NCBI GenBank assembly: GCA_963210315.1
Contig: OY723241.1
Location: forward strand, 2,108,001 to 2,172,000
DNA: 64,000 bases
Origin: Rhynchopus euleeides
Taxonomy: Eukaryota > Euglenozoa > Diplonemea > Diplonemida > Diplonemidae
Direction: 5' to 3'
The notes beneath the pieces were generated by a model, which saw only the letters and a list, made by a program, of their open reading frames with translations, had not been told where the DNA came from and did no database searches. Position numbers and translations under genes: made by a program. Positions within the stretch are counted from its first letter, which is position 1. The number at the start of each line of letters is the position of its first letter. Of this stretch, positions 42,606 through 52,665 are shown in pieces.

Positions 42606-44486
42606 TCAAGGATGGTCAGTCTTCATGTGGAGATCGCGTTCACGGACACTACGGAAGGTCTCAAAGCAAAGTAAGCAACGTTTTGTTGTGAGAGAGCGGG
42701 GGTGGTGGGCCAGGTAGTGCTGGCTTTGTCCCTTCAATCTTATTGTTGTGTGACATATTTTGCATTCGATTGTGCATGACGAGCAAGGGACATTGCTCCC
42801 TGGTCTGTGCTTTGCATCGTAGTGTGCAAACAGAGACGTTTTCTTTGCTGAGGAGTAGTCACAAATAATGCATCGAAATTCATGAACCTCCTCCGGGAGA
42901 GACTGGGTTTCTTCTTGAGTAGGGGTGGGAGGCACACCCCAAGGTTCCTTGCCACACACACACACGTTCAGTATGGTTTTCGGTGGTTTTTTCGGATCAA
43001 TCCAAAAGACACACCCGCTCTGACCTCTCTCTTTGACGTGGTCCGCCAGCCCAGCAGACTCAAGTCTTCGGTAGAGAGATCCTGTTGCCTTTTCCCAGCT
43101 GCCCGCAACAACACATGAACACACATTGAATGCCCCAACGGCGGTCATTAACTTCGGAGTATGTCCTGAACCCCCCCAAAGCCCATTCTCGCCCCAACTT
43201 TGAAGTTGTTGGATCTCGAAAAGAATGAGGTCGCGCTCCATAGTCCTTTCCGAGGCACAGGCTGAGTAGATCTTGCTTCGACCGTTGCCAGCTTCCAAAG
43301 CTTCATCACTGAGGGAGAGACAGTGCGCATCTATGGAATCAAACCAGTGCGTCAGGCTGTGCACATACGTTGCGCCCGGACCTGTCGTCACGCCCGGTGA
43401 CGCCCACTCACAAAGAAATATTAACAAGTGCATCGATAACATACTCACTGCAAACTCTGCCCCATTCTGGCCGTGTACCCAAAACTTCACGGGTATATTG
43501 TTGTATCTGAACGACACAAGCACGTCCATCAAAAGACAGATCATTTTTTTAAGCCCCGTTGTGCTCTGTATCAGCTTTTGCAGAACTTGTCGGGCCTGAC
43601 TCCCAGTCATGTTCGACTTCGCACTCCCAACCACAGCTGTCTTGATCGCTTTCCCCTCCGGGATGAGGCGTACTATGAGAGATATGACGCCTTTGACGTC
43701 GTGAAGAGCAGGAGTGATACAGTACGCTTCGCTCTCAAAGGCCTTGGAAAGGTGACATGTGAAGCCCTGCTTGTGCAATTCCTGGAGGGACAGCCTCTTG
43801 CACGAATGTAGCATATCAAGCCAGTCCTTCATCTCTGTGGCACAGAACGCCGATCTGTGTGACTTCGATCCAGAACTTATGCCCTCAAACAAACCCGTGA
43901 GCTCCGCGTGATCACCCCCCAGCAGAAACTGCTTTGCTAAAAAAACGGTGTCTCCTTTTCTGAAGAACGCATTTTGCACCTCCCTTATCTGATCGGCCAG
44001 GCTGAACGTCGCGAATGAGATGTATTCATCCTTTCTCTGATCTGTCACCGTGCAGAGAGGTGTGGTAAAACTGCCGTGAGCAATACCTGCAGCTAAGCGG
44101 ATCCTGGCTGTGAGGTCCCTGCTGCCCGGGTTATAGCCATCAGCAGTCAGGACAACACGAGGGTGTTCCATGTCGATGCGATGCAGGTGTGTTTCGACAA
44201 TGTGCTCGAGAGTTTTGAGCAAACTACCCCTCCTTGCCTCGACCACTCTCTGGAGGTGCTCTTCATGCTTCCTCACCGTCGCCGGGGAGAGCCCGTGCCT
44301 CTCAGGCGCCTTCCCGTGCTCCCGAAACGTCTCTCGAATGCATTTCGAGATTTCACCGCACTTCCGGATGGACGTCCCTGCCACAAATCGTGACCTGCGA
44401 ATACCCTCAGCCATCAAGGACATTTCATCTTGCATTGTCTCTTCGGAACCATTCCCACCCGGCTCTCCTGTGGTGTGTGTGTGCAT
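42606..44486 (-). CDS. EnSpm/CACTA-like transposase with C-terminal C2H2 fingers
   Basis: 626 residues. An N-terminal helical, HTH-like part (LSPATVRKHEEHLQ, 66-79) is followed by a likely RNase H-like catalytic core. Candidate acidic residues are D116 in LTADGYNPGSRD, D192 in LLGGDHAELTGLFEG and E399 in LEAGNGRSK. LHDVKG (261-266) lies between the second and third. The DG.NP block, then GD..L..L.G followed by a Cys (C215), resembles the order seen in EnSpm/CACTA transposases. The C-terminus has three C2H2 fingers: C539/C542/H555/H560, C575/C578/H590/H594 and C604/C607/H620/H625, probably for DNA binding. F1 carries a broken homologue. The superfamily call rests on motifs read by eye plus TIR and TSD type; the catalytic assignment is inference. 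Confidence 0.75.
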   Translation of the reverse strand: MHTHTTGEPGGNGSEETMQDEMSLMAEGIRRSRFVAGTSIRKCGEISKCIRETFREHGKAPERHGLSPATVRKHEEHLQRVVEARRGSLLKTLEHIVETHLHRIDMEHPRVVLTADGYNPGSRDLTARIRLAAGIAHGSFTTPLCTVTDQRKDEYISFATFSLADQIREVQNAFFRKGDTVFLAKQFLLGGDHAELTGLFEGISSGSKSHRSAFCATEMKDWLDMLHSCKRLSLQELHKQGFTCHLSKAFESEAYCITPALHDVKGVISLIVRLIPEGKAIKTAVVGSAKSNMTGSQARQVLQKLIQSTTGLKKMICLLMDVLVSFRYNNIPVKFWVHGQNGAEFAVSMLSMHLLIFLCEWASPGVTTGPGATYVHSLTHWFDSIDAHCLSLSDEALEAGNGRSKIYSACASERTMERDLILFEIQQLQSWGENGLWGGSGHTPKLMTAVGAFNVCSCVVAGSWEKATGSLYRRLESAGLADHVKERGQSGCVFWIDPKKPPKTILNVCVCGKEPWGVPPTPTQEETQSLPEEVHEFRCIICDYSSAKKTSLFAHYDAKHRPGSNVPCSSCTIECKICHTTIRLKGQSQHYLAHHPRSLTTKRCLLCFETFRSVRERDLHMKTDHP

Positions 44487-44555
44487 CCCAACAAAAAAGG
44501 CTATGCCTGAGGAACCGGCGGGGGGAGGATGACGTCAAGAGTGATAACCAAAAAA

Positions 44556-44626
44556 GGGAAAGTGTCACTGCGATCGTTCTGCACCTTTTCTTCCGTTTGC
44601 TTTCATATACGTTGACGCTTCCACAC
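44556..44626 (-). promoter_or_regulatory. Conserved AAGCGTCAACG motif in front of the F2 transposase
   Basis: Between the two F2 genes the minus strand reads GTGTGGAAGCGTCAACG and, 45 bases on, GTGACACTTTCCC. Both match the dispersed repeat family at 17285, 34150, 35236 and 38506. It lies 70-140 bases ahead of the transposase ATG. A promoter role is only a suggestion from position. Confidence 0.35.
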
Positions 44627-45355
44627 TCACACTGGATCATCAAATGTCAGCCTCCGCAGGGTGAGGCGCAGAATGTGCCCATTCTGGGTCACCTTCTGTA
44701 CCGTCGACAGCCCAGATTCCACGATGAACTCGTAGAATCCCCCGACGGTTCTTGGAGCAAAGGTGTTGGCTGCTCCCTGCAACGACGACACGTCTCTCTT
44801 CCTTCCTGAGTATTGAGGAAAGATCTTGTCTGCCTTCGAGGATGCCTTCGTCTTCTGGGGGGCAGCCAGCTTCACCTCTGCGGCGTAGAGCCGGGACATC
44901 TTTACGCCCGAGGTGAGGGCGGCGTGCGGGTGCAGCTTCTGCATCTGCTCCAGTTTCGCCTTGGACTTGGCGGAGGCTGATGGAGATGGTGTGATCCTCA
45001 CACCAATGAACTCCGTATCCGTCCCCCCCTTGGTGCGGATGGAGTACCTCTCCAGCTGCGCCTCCTTCGCCGACTTCTCCGACACCGTCCCCCCCTGGTA
45101 CTCCTTGTACCTGGCCCCCATCGCCGCGCTCACGGTCCCGTCGTTGCCCTTTATGGGCTTGCCCGTGATCTTCCCGATCAGTGCCTTCAGGGCTGTGTTC
45201 GACAGCCGCCCCCCCTCCTCCGGCTCGACGTAGTATTCAACAAAAAGTTGAATAAAGCCCGGCTGAGTGGCGGGCTGCTTCGTCGGGGGGGCCGAGCTCG
45301 GGGCGGTTTCCTCCGTTCTGCTTCTCTTCGCCGTGGTTTTGGCAGAGGCAGGCAT
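44627..45355 (-). CDS. F2 accessory protein, possible subterminal-repeat binder
   Basis: 242 residues from the ATG at 45355. The open frame extends to 45676, but that part runs into the terminal palindromes. A basic Ser/Thr/Lys N-terminus with an NLS-like KRSRTEE leads to a compact domain (about 34-110: FIQLFVEYYVEPEEGG, LKALIGKITGK). This resembles residues 33-85 of the small F1 protein by eye. The rest is Lys/Ala-rich with SRLYAAEVKL and a C-terminal beta-rich segment (GFYEFIVES, GHILRLTLRRLTF). It lies upstream of the transposase on the same strand, 140 bp apart. CACTA elements usually pair a transposase with a DNA-binding helper, and I infer that role here. No known domain is recognised. 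Confidence 0.65.
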   Translation of the reverse strand: MPASAKTTAKRSRTEETAPSSAPPTKQPATQPGFIQLFVEYYVEPEEGGRLSNTALKALIGKITGKPIKGNDGTVSAAMGARYKEYQGGTVSEKSAKEAQLERYSIRTKGGTDTEFIGVRITPSPSASAKSKAKLEQMQKLHPHAALTSGVKMSRLYAAEVKLAAPQKTKASSKADKIFPQYSGRKRDVSSLQGAANTFAPRTVGGFYEFIVESGLSTVQKVTQNGHILRLTLRRLTFDDPV

Positions 45356-45741
45356 GATTGATAGCTGTGTGTGTGTGTGTCTGTTGGCGTGTGTGTATCT
45401 ATTCAACAATGGAGGTAATCTGGTCAGGGCTTGCAAGACCCTGGTGATGTGGGTTGTGGGAGGGAGAAACGGCACAAGGAAATTCGCAACAAAGTCCAGC
45501 GCTGATATGCCACCACACCTCATATCCCAAGCACACACCCAACTGTGCGTTTTCCCCTTCATACTTGGGCGTTCTTCCTGCAGTACAGTGTATAGAGTTG
45601 TCGAGTCGACAAGTGCCAGTTGTCGACTCGACAAGTGCCAGTTGTCGAGTCGACAACTGGCACTTGTCGTCAACAACCCAGTCAGTTGTCGAGGTTTCAG
45701 TTGTCGACTCCACTAGTGGTTGCCAACACTAGCGCACCGTG

Positions 45742-46690
45742 GGGGGGGCAGAAGGCAGGGGGTGGGGTTGCGGTTGGGGTAGGTATAGCGTTTGAATACT
45801 TGAGTTTTGTCTGAATTTCGCACAACGACCCGAACCTCATTTGGCCGATTTTCTCCCCACAACCCCGATTTGGAGGCAAACCTCATTTGCTTGATTTTTG
45901 GGATCACATGAGTGAATTCGGGGGGCGAAACCGCGCGATTTTCTCAGTGGCATGAAGCACGGTTATTCAGTGCCATCACGAGAGAGAGTCCAGATTCAGA
46001 CCGAGTGTCAATCCTCTTCCACGGCCAGGCAGAGCTTGCGCGGGGGCAAGATGGCTGAGGTGCCGGGCGTCTACAGATGCTCCACACACACGACGAGCGC
46101 CAGCAGGAGTACTGGTTTCCCACAGATTCCCGACCTCCTCTACTTCCACAAGGGCGCAGGCAGCCACATGGGAGTGCTCATTCCATTCCCAGACATCCTA
46201 TAGTTCGCCCAACTTTGACATGTTGGGCGAACTCAGATGGCAATACATGGGGCGTCGATGTGGGTGGTCCGCACCAGCGCCCCATGATGTCTTGAGTGTT
46301 TGCATTTCGCCCACAAAACGACCCGAACTTCATGTACAGTCATCCAACAAACATTGGTGGGGTAAAAACCCACCTTGGGGGTCTTCGCTAGCCGGTGCAA
46401 AAAAGTGCAGGCTGGTGCAGGGCAAAATGGGCCGAAAATGGGCCAAATCGGAGGCAAAAAAAAGGGCGGGGAGTTGGGTGGCCCCTAGCTGGGAGCACGC
46501 ATTTGGACCCAAAAAATAATGTCGAGCGGTCCCTGTGCATTGTTCAGCCCTCACAGGACGAGAAGGCACGGCGGGGCCCGTGTCACGGGTAAACATTGAG
46601 ATCAACCTGTCATCCTGGGCCAAGCCAAGATGGGAGCTGGCCGCCTGGGGCAATGCAGGAGCAACGGCTAGTGCTCGTGCTGGCACGAAG
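45742..46690. other. Spacer between F2 and satellite block 1
   Basis: Contains GGGGGTCTTCGCT at 46377, the end motif of the 108-bp MITE, facing inward towards the satellites. GGGCCGAAAATGGGCC near 46428 may be an ancestral satellite-like unit. No gene is supported. Confidence 0.35.
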
Positions 46691-47655
46691 CGGAGCCAGG
46701 CAGTGCTGTCCCGAGAACGGGCCGAGCCAGACAGTGCTGTCCCAAGGGTGGGCCGAGCCAGACAGTGATGTCCCGAGAATGGGCCGAGCCAGGCAGTGCT
46801 GTCCCAAGGGTGGGCCGAGCCAGACAGTGCTGTCCCGAGAATGGGCCGAGCCAGACAGTGCTGTCCCGAGAACGGGCCGAGCTAGGCAGTGCTGTCCCGA
46901 GAATGGGCCGAGCCAGGCAGTGCTGTCCCGAGAATGGGCCGAGCCAGACAGTGCTGTCCCGAGAACGGGCCGAGCCAGACAGTGCTGTCCCGAGGGTGGG
47001 CCGAGCTAGGCAGTGCTGTCCCGAGAATGGGCCGAGCCAGGCAGTGCTGTCCCGAGAATGGGCCGAGCCAGACAGTGCTGTCCCGAGAACGGGCCGAGCC
47101 AGACAGTGCTGTCCCGAGGGTGGGCCGAGCTAGGCAGTGCTGTCCCGAGAATGGGCCGAGCCAGGCAGTGCTGTCCCAAGGGTGGGCCGAGCCAGACAGT
47201 GCTGTCCCGAGAATGGGCCGAGCCAGACAGTGCTGTCCCGAGAACGGGCCGAGCCAGACAGTGCTGTCCCGAGGGTGGGCCGAGCTAGGCAGTGCTGTCC
47301 CGAGAATGGGCCGAGCCAGGCAGTGCTGTCCCGAGAATGGGCCGAGCCAGACAGTGCTGTCCCGAGAACGGGCCGAGCCAGACAGTGCTGTCCCGAGGGT
47401 GGGCCGAGCTAGGCAGTGCTGTCCCGAGAATGGGCCGAGCCAGGCAGTGCTGTCCCAAGGGTGGGCCGAGCCAGACAGTGCTGTCCCGAGAATGGGCCGA
47501 GCCAGACAGTGCTGTCCCGAGAACGGGCCGAGCCAGACAGTGCTGTCCCGAGGGTGGGCCGAGCTAGGCAGTGCTGTCCCGAGAATGGGCCGAGCCACGC
47601 AGTCCTGTCCAGAGGGTGGGCCGAGCCAGGCAGTGATGTCCCGAGGGTGGGCCGA
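46691..47655 (+). repeat. 31-bp satellite, block 1 (about 31 units)
   Basis: Unit: GTGCTGTCCCGAGAATGGGCCGAGCCAGACA, described here as its halves GTGCTGTCCCGAGAAT and GGGCCGAGCCAGACA. Variants AAGGGTGG and GAACGGG alternate in a higher-order pattern that repeats after 279 bp (nine units). The frames are open only because of the repeat. Confidence 0.95.
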
Positions 47656-48342
47656 CATCACATCCGGTCTCGGCCCGCTGTCTGGACCGCAGCAACAAGA
47701 AATCTGCGCTGCATGCACAGGAGCAGGGGGACTTGGCCCGTCCGCACTCCGACATTGCACCGCGCTGCCCCAGCGCTCCAGATCACAAGGCCCCCTGTGC
47801 CGCAGGAGGTGGAGACGTCGCACACCAGCAGGATGACGTCGCAGACCAGTTCACCACCCCCAACAGTAGGTCACACTCCGCCTCGCCTGTAGGCCGTCTA
47901 CTGTATGCAGGAGTCTGCGTGTGTTGATAAAGACACACACGCCCGGCACACCTGATTCTATGGGCAGCGCTCGTAACTCTCTCGGCGCCAAGTCGAAGCT
48001 GAGCAAGATTTGGTTGGACGGTGCAAATATAGCTAGCCTTGCGGGCTCGCTAAGACACTCTCCGAGCTAGCTACATGAACACAACATTGCACATCGCACG
48101 GTTTCGAAGGATGGGTACGCGATGCGGGTTTAGGTCTTGTGCTAATGTTACACACAGCAAGATCCCTGACGGAGGGGATCGATGGAGGCACTGAGGAGAT
48201 CATGACTGGGAAGGGGTCCTGCATCGAACCCCCTCTGAGTGGAGCAAACACTCGGTACTCCGGGTGCCACGTTCTGCTCGGCTGGACATCGGCCCGAGGT
48301 CGTGGCCACGGCCCCCGACCACTCACTGCGGGGAGCTTCCCG
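47656..48342. other. Unique spacer between satellite blocks 1 and 2
   Basis: Non-repetitive DNA with short unassigned frames on both strands; no motif or RNA gene recognised. Confidence 0.35.
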
Positions 48343-49281
48343 TCCAGACAGTGTCTGGACATCACTCCTGGGCTCGACCCACTGGGCCGAGCCGACGAGT
48401 CGTGTCCAGACACTGGGCCGAGCCCAGGAGTGCTGTCCAGACACTGGGCCGAGCCCAGGAGTGATGTCCAGACCCTGGGCCGAGCCAGGGAGTGGTGTCC
48501 AGACACTGGGCCGAGCCCAGGAGTGATGTCCAGACCCTGGGCCGAGCCAGGGAGTGGTGTCCAGACCCTGGGCCGAGCCCAGGAGTGCTGTCCAGACACT
48601 GGGCCGAGCCCAGGAGTGATGTCCAGACCCTGGGCCGAGCCAGGGAGTGGTGTCCAGACACTGGGCCGAGCCCAGGAGTGATGTCCAGACACTGGGCCGA
48701 GCCCAGGAGTGATGTCCAGACCCTGGGCCGAGCCAGGGAGTGGTGTCCAGACACTGGGCCGAGCCCAGGAGTGATGTCCAGACACTGGGCCGAGCCAGGG
48801 AGTGGTGTCCAGACACTGGGCCGAGCCCAGGAGTGATGTCCAGACACTGGGCCGAGCCAGGGAGTGGTGTCCAGACACTGGGCCGAGCCCAGGAGTGATG
48901 TCCAGACCCTGGGCCGAGCCCAGGAGTGCTGTCCAGACACTGGGCCGAGCTCAGGAGTGCTGTCCAGTCCCTGGGCCGAGCCAGGGAGTGGTGTCCAGAC
49001 ACTGGGCCGAGCCAGGGAGTGATGTCCAGTCCCTGGGCCGAGCCCAGGAGTGCTGTCCACACTGGGCCGAGCCAGGGCGTGATGTCCAGACCCTGGGCCG
49101 AGCCAGGGAGTGGTGTCCAGACCCTGGGCCGAGCCCAGGAGTGCTGTCCAGACACTGGGCCGAGCTCAGGAGTGCTGTCCAGTCCCTGGGCCGAGCCAGG
49201 GAGTGGTGTCCAGACACTGGGCCGAGCCAGGGAGTGATGTCCAGTCCCTGGGCCGAGCCCAGGAGTGCTGTCCAGACACTG
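48343..49281 (+). repeat. 31-bp satellite, block 2 (about 30 units)
   Basis: The unit consists of GTGATGTCCAGACACT followed by GGGCCGAGCCCAGGA, again 31 bp and sharing the GGGCCGAG core with block 1. GTGCTGTCC/GTGGTGTCC/GTGATGTCC and ACACT/ACCCT/TCCCT variants mix in higher-order order. Confidence 0.95.
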
Positions 49282-49287
49282 ACGATG

Positions 49288-49490
49288 TCCTGCCTCATAC
49301 CCGCCATGCCCGCAATGCACTTCCGGATCACATGGTTGTGGATTTCTAGCGCCTTCCGCATTCCCTCGAAAGACTTCTCCAAGCAGAGGGTCGAGGCCTG
49401 CACGTCTGTGACCACGAGTGTCGTGATCTTCGTCTCTGTGGAGTAGTCATCGAAGAGCAGCGCCTGCTGGCTGTCTTCGTTCAGCATCCT
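49288..49490 (-). pseudogene. Class III nucleotide-cyclase catalytic-domain fragment
   Basis: Between satellite blocks 2 and 3 the minus strand encodes about 65 residues: STETKITTLVVTDVQAST, then EKSFEGMRKALEIHN and HVIRKCIAGMAG. This matches the start of adenylate/guanylate cyclase catalytic domains (vt.lftDi.gST.L.e..p..m..al..H...vr..i). It includes the first metal-binding Asp, in VTDVQAST. It stops before the second Asp (GD.f block) and has no upstream domain. It is therefore a stranded gene fragment, most simply a host exon piece captured inside transposon G. The cyclase type (cAMP or cGMP) cannot be told. Confidence 0.65.
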
Positions 49491-49498
49491 ACGACTAG

Positions 49499-52400
49499 GC
49501 CGGCTATGGGCCGATCTCGCCCGTACTGGGCCGGACATGGGCCGATCTCGGCAGTACTGGGCCGGCTATGGGCCGATCTCGCACGTACTGGGCCGGCTAT
49601 GGGCCGATCTCGGCAGTGCTGGGCCGGCTATGGGCCGATCTCGCCCGTACTGGGCCGGACATGGGCCGATCTCGCCCGTACTGGGCCGGCTATGGGCCGA
49701 TCTCGCACGTACTGGGCCGGACATGGGCCGATCTCGGCAGTGCTGGGCCGGCTATGGGCCGATCTCGCCCGTACTGGGCCGGCTATGGGCCGATCTCGGC
49801 AGTGCTGGGCCGGCTACGGGCCGATCTCGGCCGTACTGGGCCGGACATGGGCCGATCTCGCCCGTACTGGGCCGGCTATGGGCCGATCTCGGCAGTGCTG
49901 GGCCGGCTATGGGCCGATCTCGCCCGTACTGGGCCGGCTATGGGCCGATCTCGGCAGTGCTGGGACGGCTATGGGCCGATCTCGCCCGTACTGGGCCGGC
50001 TATGGGCCGATCTCGGCAGTGCTGGGCCGGCTACGGGCCGATCTCGGCCGTACTGGGCCGGACATGGGCCGATCTCGCCCGTACTGGGCCGGCTATGGGC
50101 CGATCTCGGCAGTGCTGGGCCGGCTATGGGCCGATCTCGCCCGTACTGGGCCGGCTATGGGCCGATCTCGGCAGTGCTGGGACGGCTATGGGCCGATCTC
50201 GCCCGTACTGGGCCGGCTATGGGCCGATCTCGGCAGTGCTGGGCCGGCTACGGGCCGATCTCGGCCGTACTGGGCCGGACATGGGCCGATCTCGCCCGTA
50301 CTGGGCCGGCTATGGGCCGATCTCGGCAGTGCTGGGCCGGACATGGGCCGATCTCGGCAGTGCTGGGCCGGCTATGGGCCGATCTCGCCCGTACTGGGCC
50401 GGCTATGGGCCGATCTCGGCAGTGCTGGGACGGCTATGGGCCGATCTCGCCCGTACTGGGCCGGCTATGGGCCGATCTCGGCAGTGCTGGGCCGGCTACG
50501 GGCCGATCTCGGCCGTACTGGGCCGGACATGGGCCGATCTCGCCCGTACTGGGCCGGCTATGGGCCGATCTCGGCAGTGCTGGGCCGGCTATGGGCCGAT
50601 CTCGCCCGTACTGGGCCGGCTATGGGCCGATCTCGGCAGTGCTGGGACGGCTATGGGCCGATCTCGCCCGTACTGGGCCGGCTATGGGCCGATCTCGGCA
50701 GTGCTGGGCCGGCTACGGGCCGATCTCGGCCGTACTGGGCCGGACATGGGCCGATCTCGCCCGTACTGGGCCGGCTATGGGCCGATCTCGGCAGTGCTGG
50801 GCCGGCTATGGGCCGATCTCGCCCGTACTGGGCCGGCTATGGGCCGATCTCGGCAGTGCTGGGACGGCTATGGGCCGATCTCGCCCGTACTGGGCCGGCT
50901 ATGGGCCGATCTCGGCAGTGCTGGGCCGGCTACGGGCCGATCTCGGCCGTACTGGGCCGGACATGGGCCGATCTCGCCCGTACTGGGCCGGCTATGGGCC
51001 GATCTCGGCAGTGCTGGGCCGGACATGGGCCGATCTCGGCAGTGCTGGGCCGGCTATGGGCCGATCTCGCCCGTACTGGGCCGGCTATGGGCCGATCTCG
51101 GCAGTGCTGGGACGGCTATGGGCCGATCTCGCCCGTACTGGGCCGGCTATGGGCCGATCTCGGCAGTGCTGGGCCGGCTACGGGCCGATCTCGGCCGTAC
51201 TGGGCCGGACATGGGCCGATCTCGCCCGTACTGGGCCGGCTATGGGCCGATCTCGGCAGTGCTGGGCCGGCTATGGGCCGATCTCGCCCGTACTGGGCCG
51301 GACATGGGCCGATCTCGGCAGTGCTGGGCCGGCTATGGGCCGATCTCGCCCGTACTGGGCCGGCTATGGGCCGATCTCGGCAGTGCTGGGACGGCTATGG
51401 GCCGATCTCGCCCGTACTGGGCCGGCTATGGGCCGATCTCGGCAGTGCTGGGCCGGCTACGGGCCGATCTCGGCCGTACTGGGCCGGACATGGGCCGATC
51501 TCGCCCGTACTGGGCCGGCTATGGGCCGATCTCGCCCGTACTGGGCCGGCTATGGGCCGATCTCGGCAGTGCTGGGACGGCTATGGGCCGATCTCGCCCG
51601 TACTGGGCCGGCTATGGGCCGATCTCGGCAGTGCTGGGCCGGCTACGGGCCGATCTCGGCCGTACTGGGCCGGACATGGGCCGATCTCGCCCGTACTGGG
51701 CCGGCTATGGGCCGATCTCGGCAGTGCTGGGCCGGCTATGGGCCGATCTCGCCCGTACTGGGCCGGCTATGGGCCGATCTCGGCAGTGCTGGGACGGCTA
51801 TGGGCCGATCTCGCCCGTACTGGGCCGGCTATGGGCCGATCTCGGCAGTGCTGGGCCGGCTACGGGCCGATCTCGGCCGTACTGGGCCGGACATGGGCCG
51901 ATCTCGCCCGTACTGGGCCGGCTATGGGCCGATCTCGGCAGTGCTGGGCCGGACATGGGCCGATCTCGGCAGTGCTGGGCCGGCTATGGGCCGATCTCGC
52001 CCGTACTGGGCCGGCTATGGGCCGATCTCGGCAGTGCTGGGACGGCTATGGGCCGATCTCGCCCGTACTGGGCCGGCTATGGGCCGATCTCGGCAGTGCT
52101 GGGCCGGCTACGGGCCGATCTCGGCCGTACTGGGCCGGACATGGGCCGATCTCGCCCGTACTGGGCCGGCTATGGGCCGATCTCGGCAGTGCTGGGCCGG
52201 CTATGGGCCGATCTCGCCCGTACTGGGCCGGACATGGGCCGATCTCGGCAGTGCTGGGCCGGCTATGGGCCGATCTCGCCCGTACTGGGCCGGCTATGGG
52301 CCGATCTCGGCAGTGCTGGGACGGCTATGGGCCGATCTCGCCCGTACTGGGCCGGCTATGGGCCGATCTCGGCAGTGCTGGGCCGGCTACGGGCCGATCT

Positions 52401-52665
52401 CGGCCGTACTGGGCCGGACATGGGCCGATCTCGCCCGTACTGGGCCGGCTATGGGCCGATCTCGCCCGTACTGGGCCGGCTATGGGCCGATCTCGGCAGT
52501 GCTGGGACGGCTATGGGCCGATCTCGCCCGTACTGGGCCGGCTATGGGCCGATCTCGGCAGTGCTGGGCCGGCTATGGGCCGATCTCGGCAGTGCTGGGC
52601 CGGCTATGGGCCGATCTCGGCAGTGCTGGGCCGGCTATGGGCCGATCTCGCCCGTACTGGGCCGG
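49499..52665 (+). repeat. 31-bp satellite, block 3 (about 102 units)
   Basis: The unit is GGGCCGATCTCGCCCGTACT plus GGGCCGGCTAT, with main variants CTCGGCAGTGCTGGGCCGG, CTCGGCAGTGCTGGGACGG and CTACGGGCCGATCTCGGCCG. The GGGACGG variant recurs at intervals of 217, 248, 279 and 186 bp. That series repeats, giving a 930-bp higher-order unit (about 50645, 51574, 52504). All three forward frames are open for more than 1,000 codons, which follows from a stop-free 31-bp unit. Confidence 0.97.

Larger units (their letters stand above)
42341..45741 (-). mobile_element. Transposon F2: apparently intact two-gene CACGGTG element
   Basis: CACGGTGCACTAGTTTGG at 42341 pairs with the end at 45741 (reverse reading CACGGTGCGCTAGTGTTGG), flanked by GG on both sides. 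Inside each end, after ACTAGTGGAGTCGACAAC, is a run of overlapping palindromes of the type AGTTGTCGACTCGACAACT (42395-42475, 45597-45690). Beyond that is a shared 100-bp inverted segment (GCAGGAAGAACGCCCAA...). Two complete ORFs lie on the minus strand: the accessory gene, then the transposase. All ORFs are uninterrupted, so the element may still be active. Confidence 0.85.

Noticed and set aside
46889..49538. Long repetitive ORFs on both strands in satellite blocks 1 and 2
   Set aside because: Same artefact of a stop-free 31-bp unit. Only the short cyclase-like stretch at 49288-49490 differs from the satellite.
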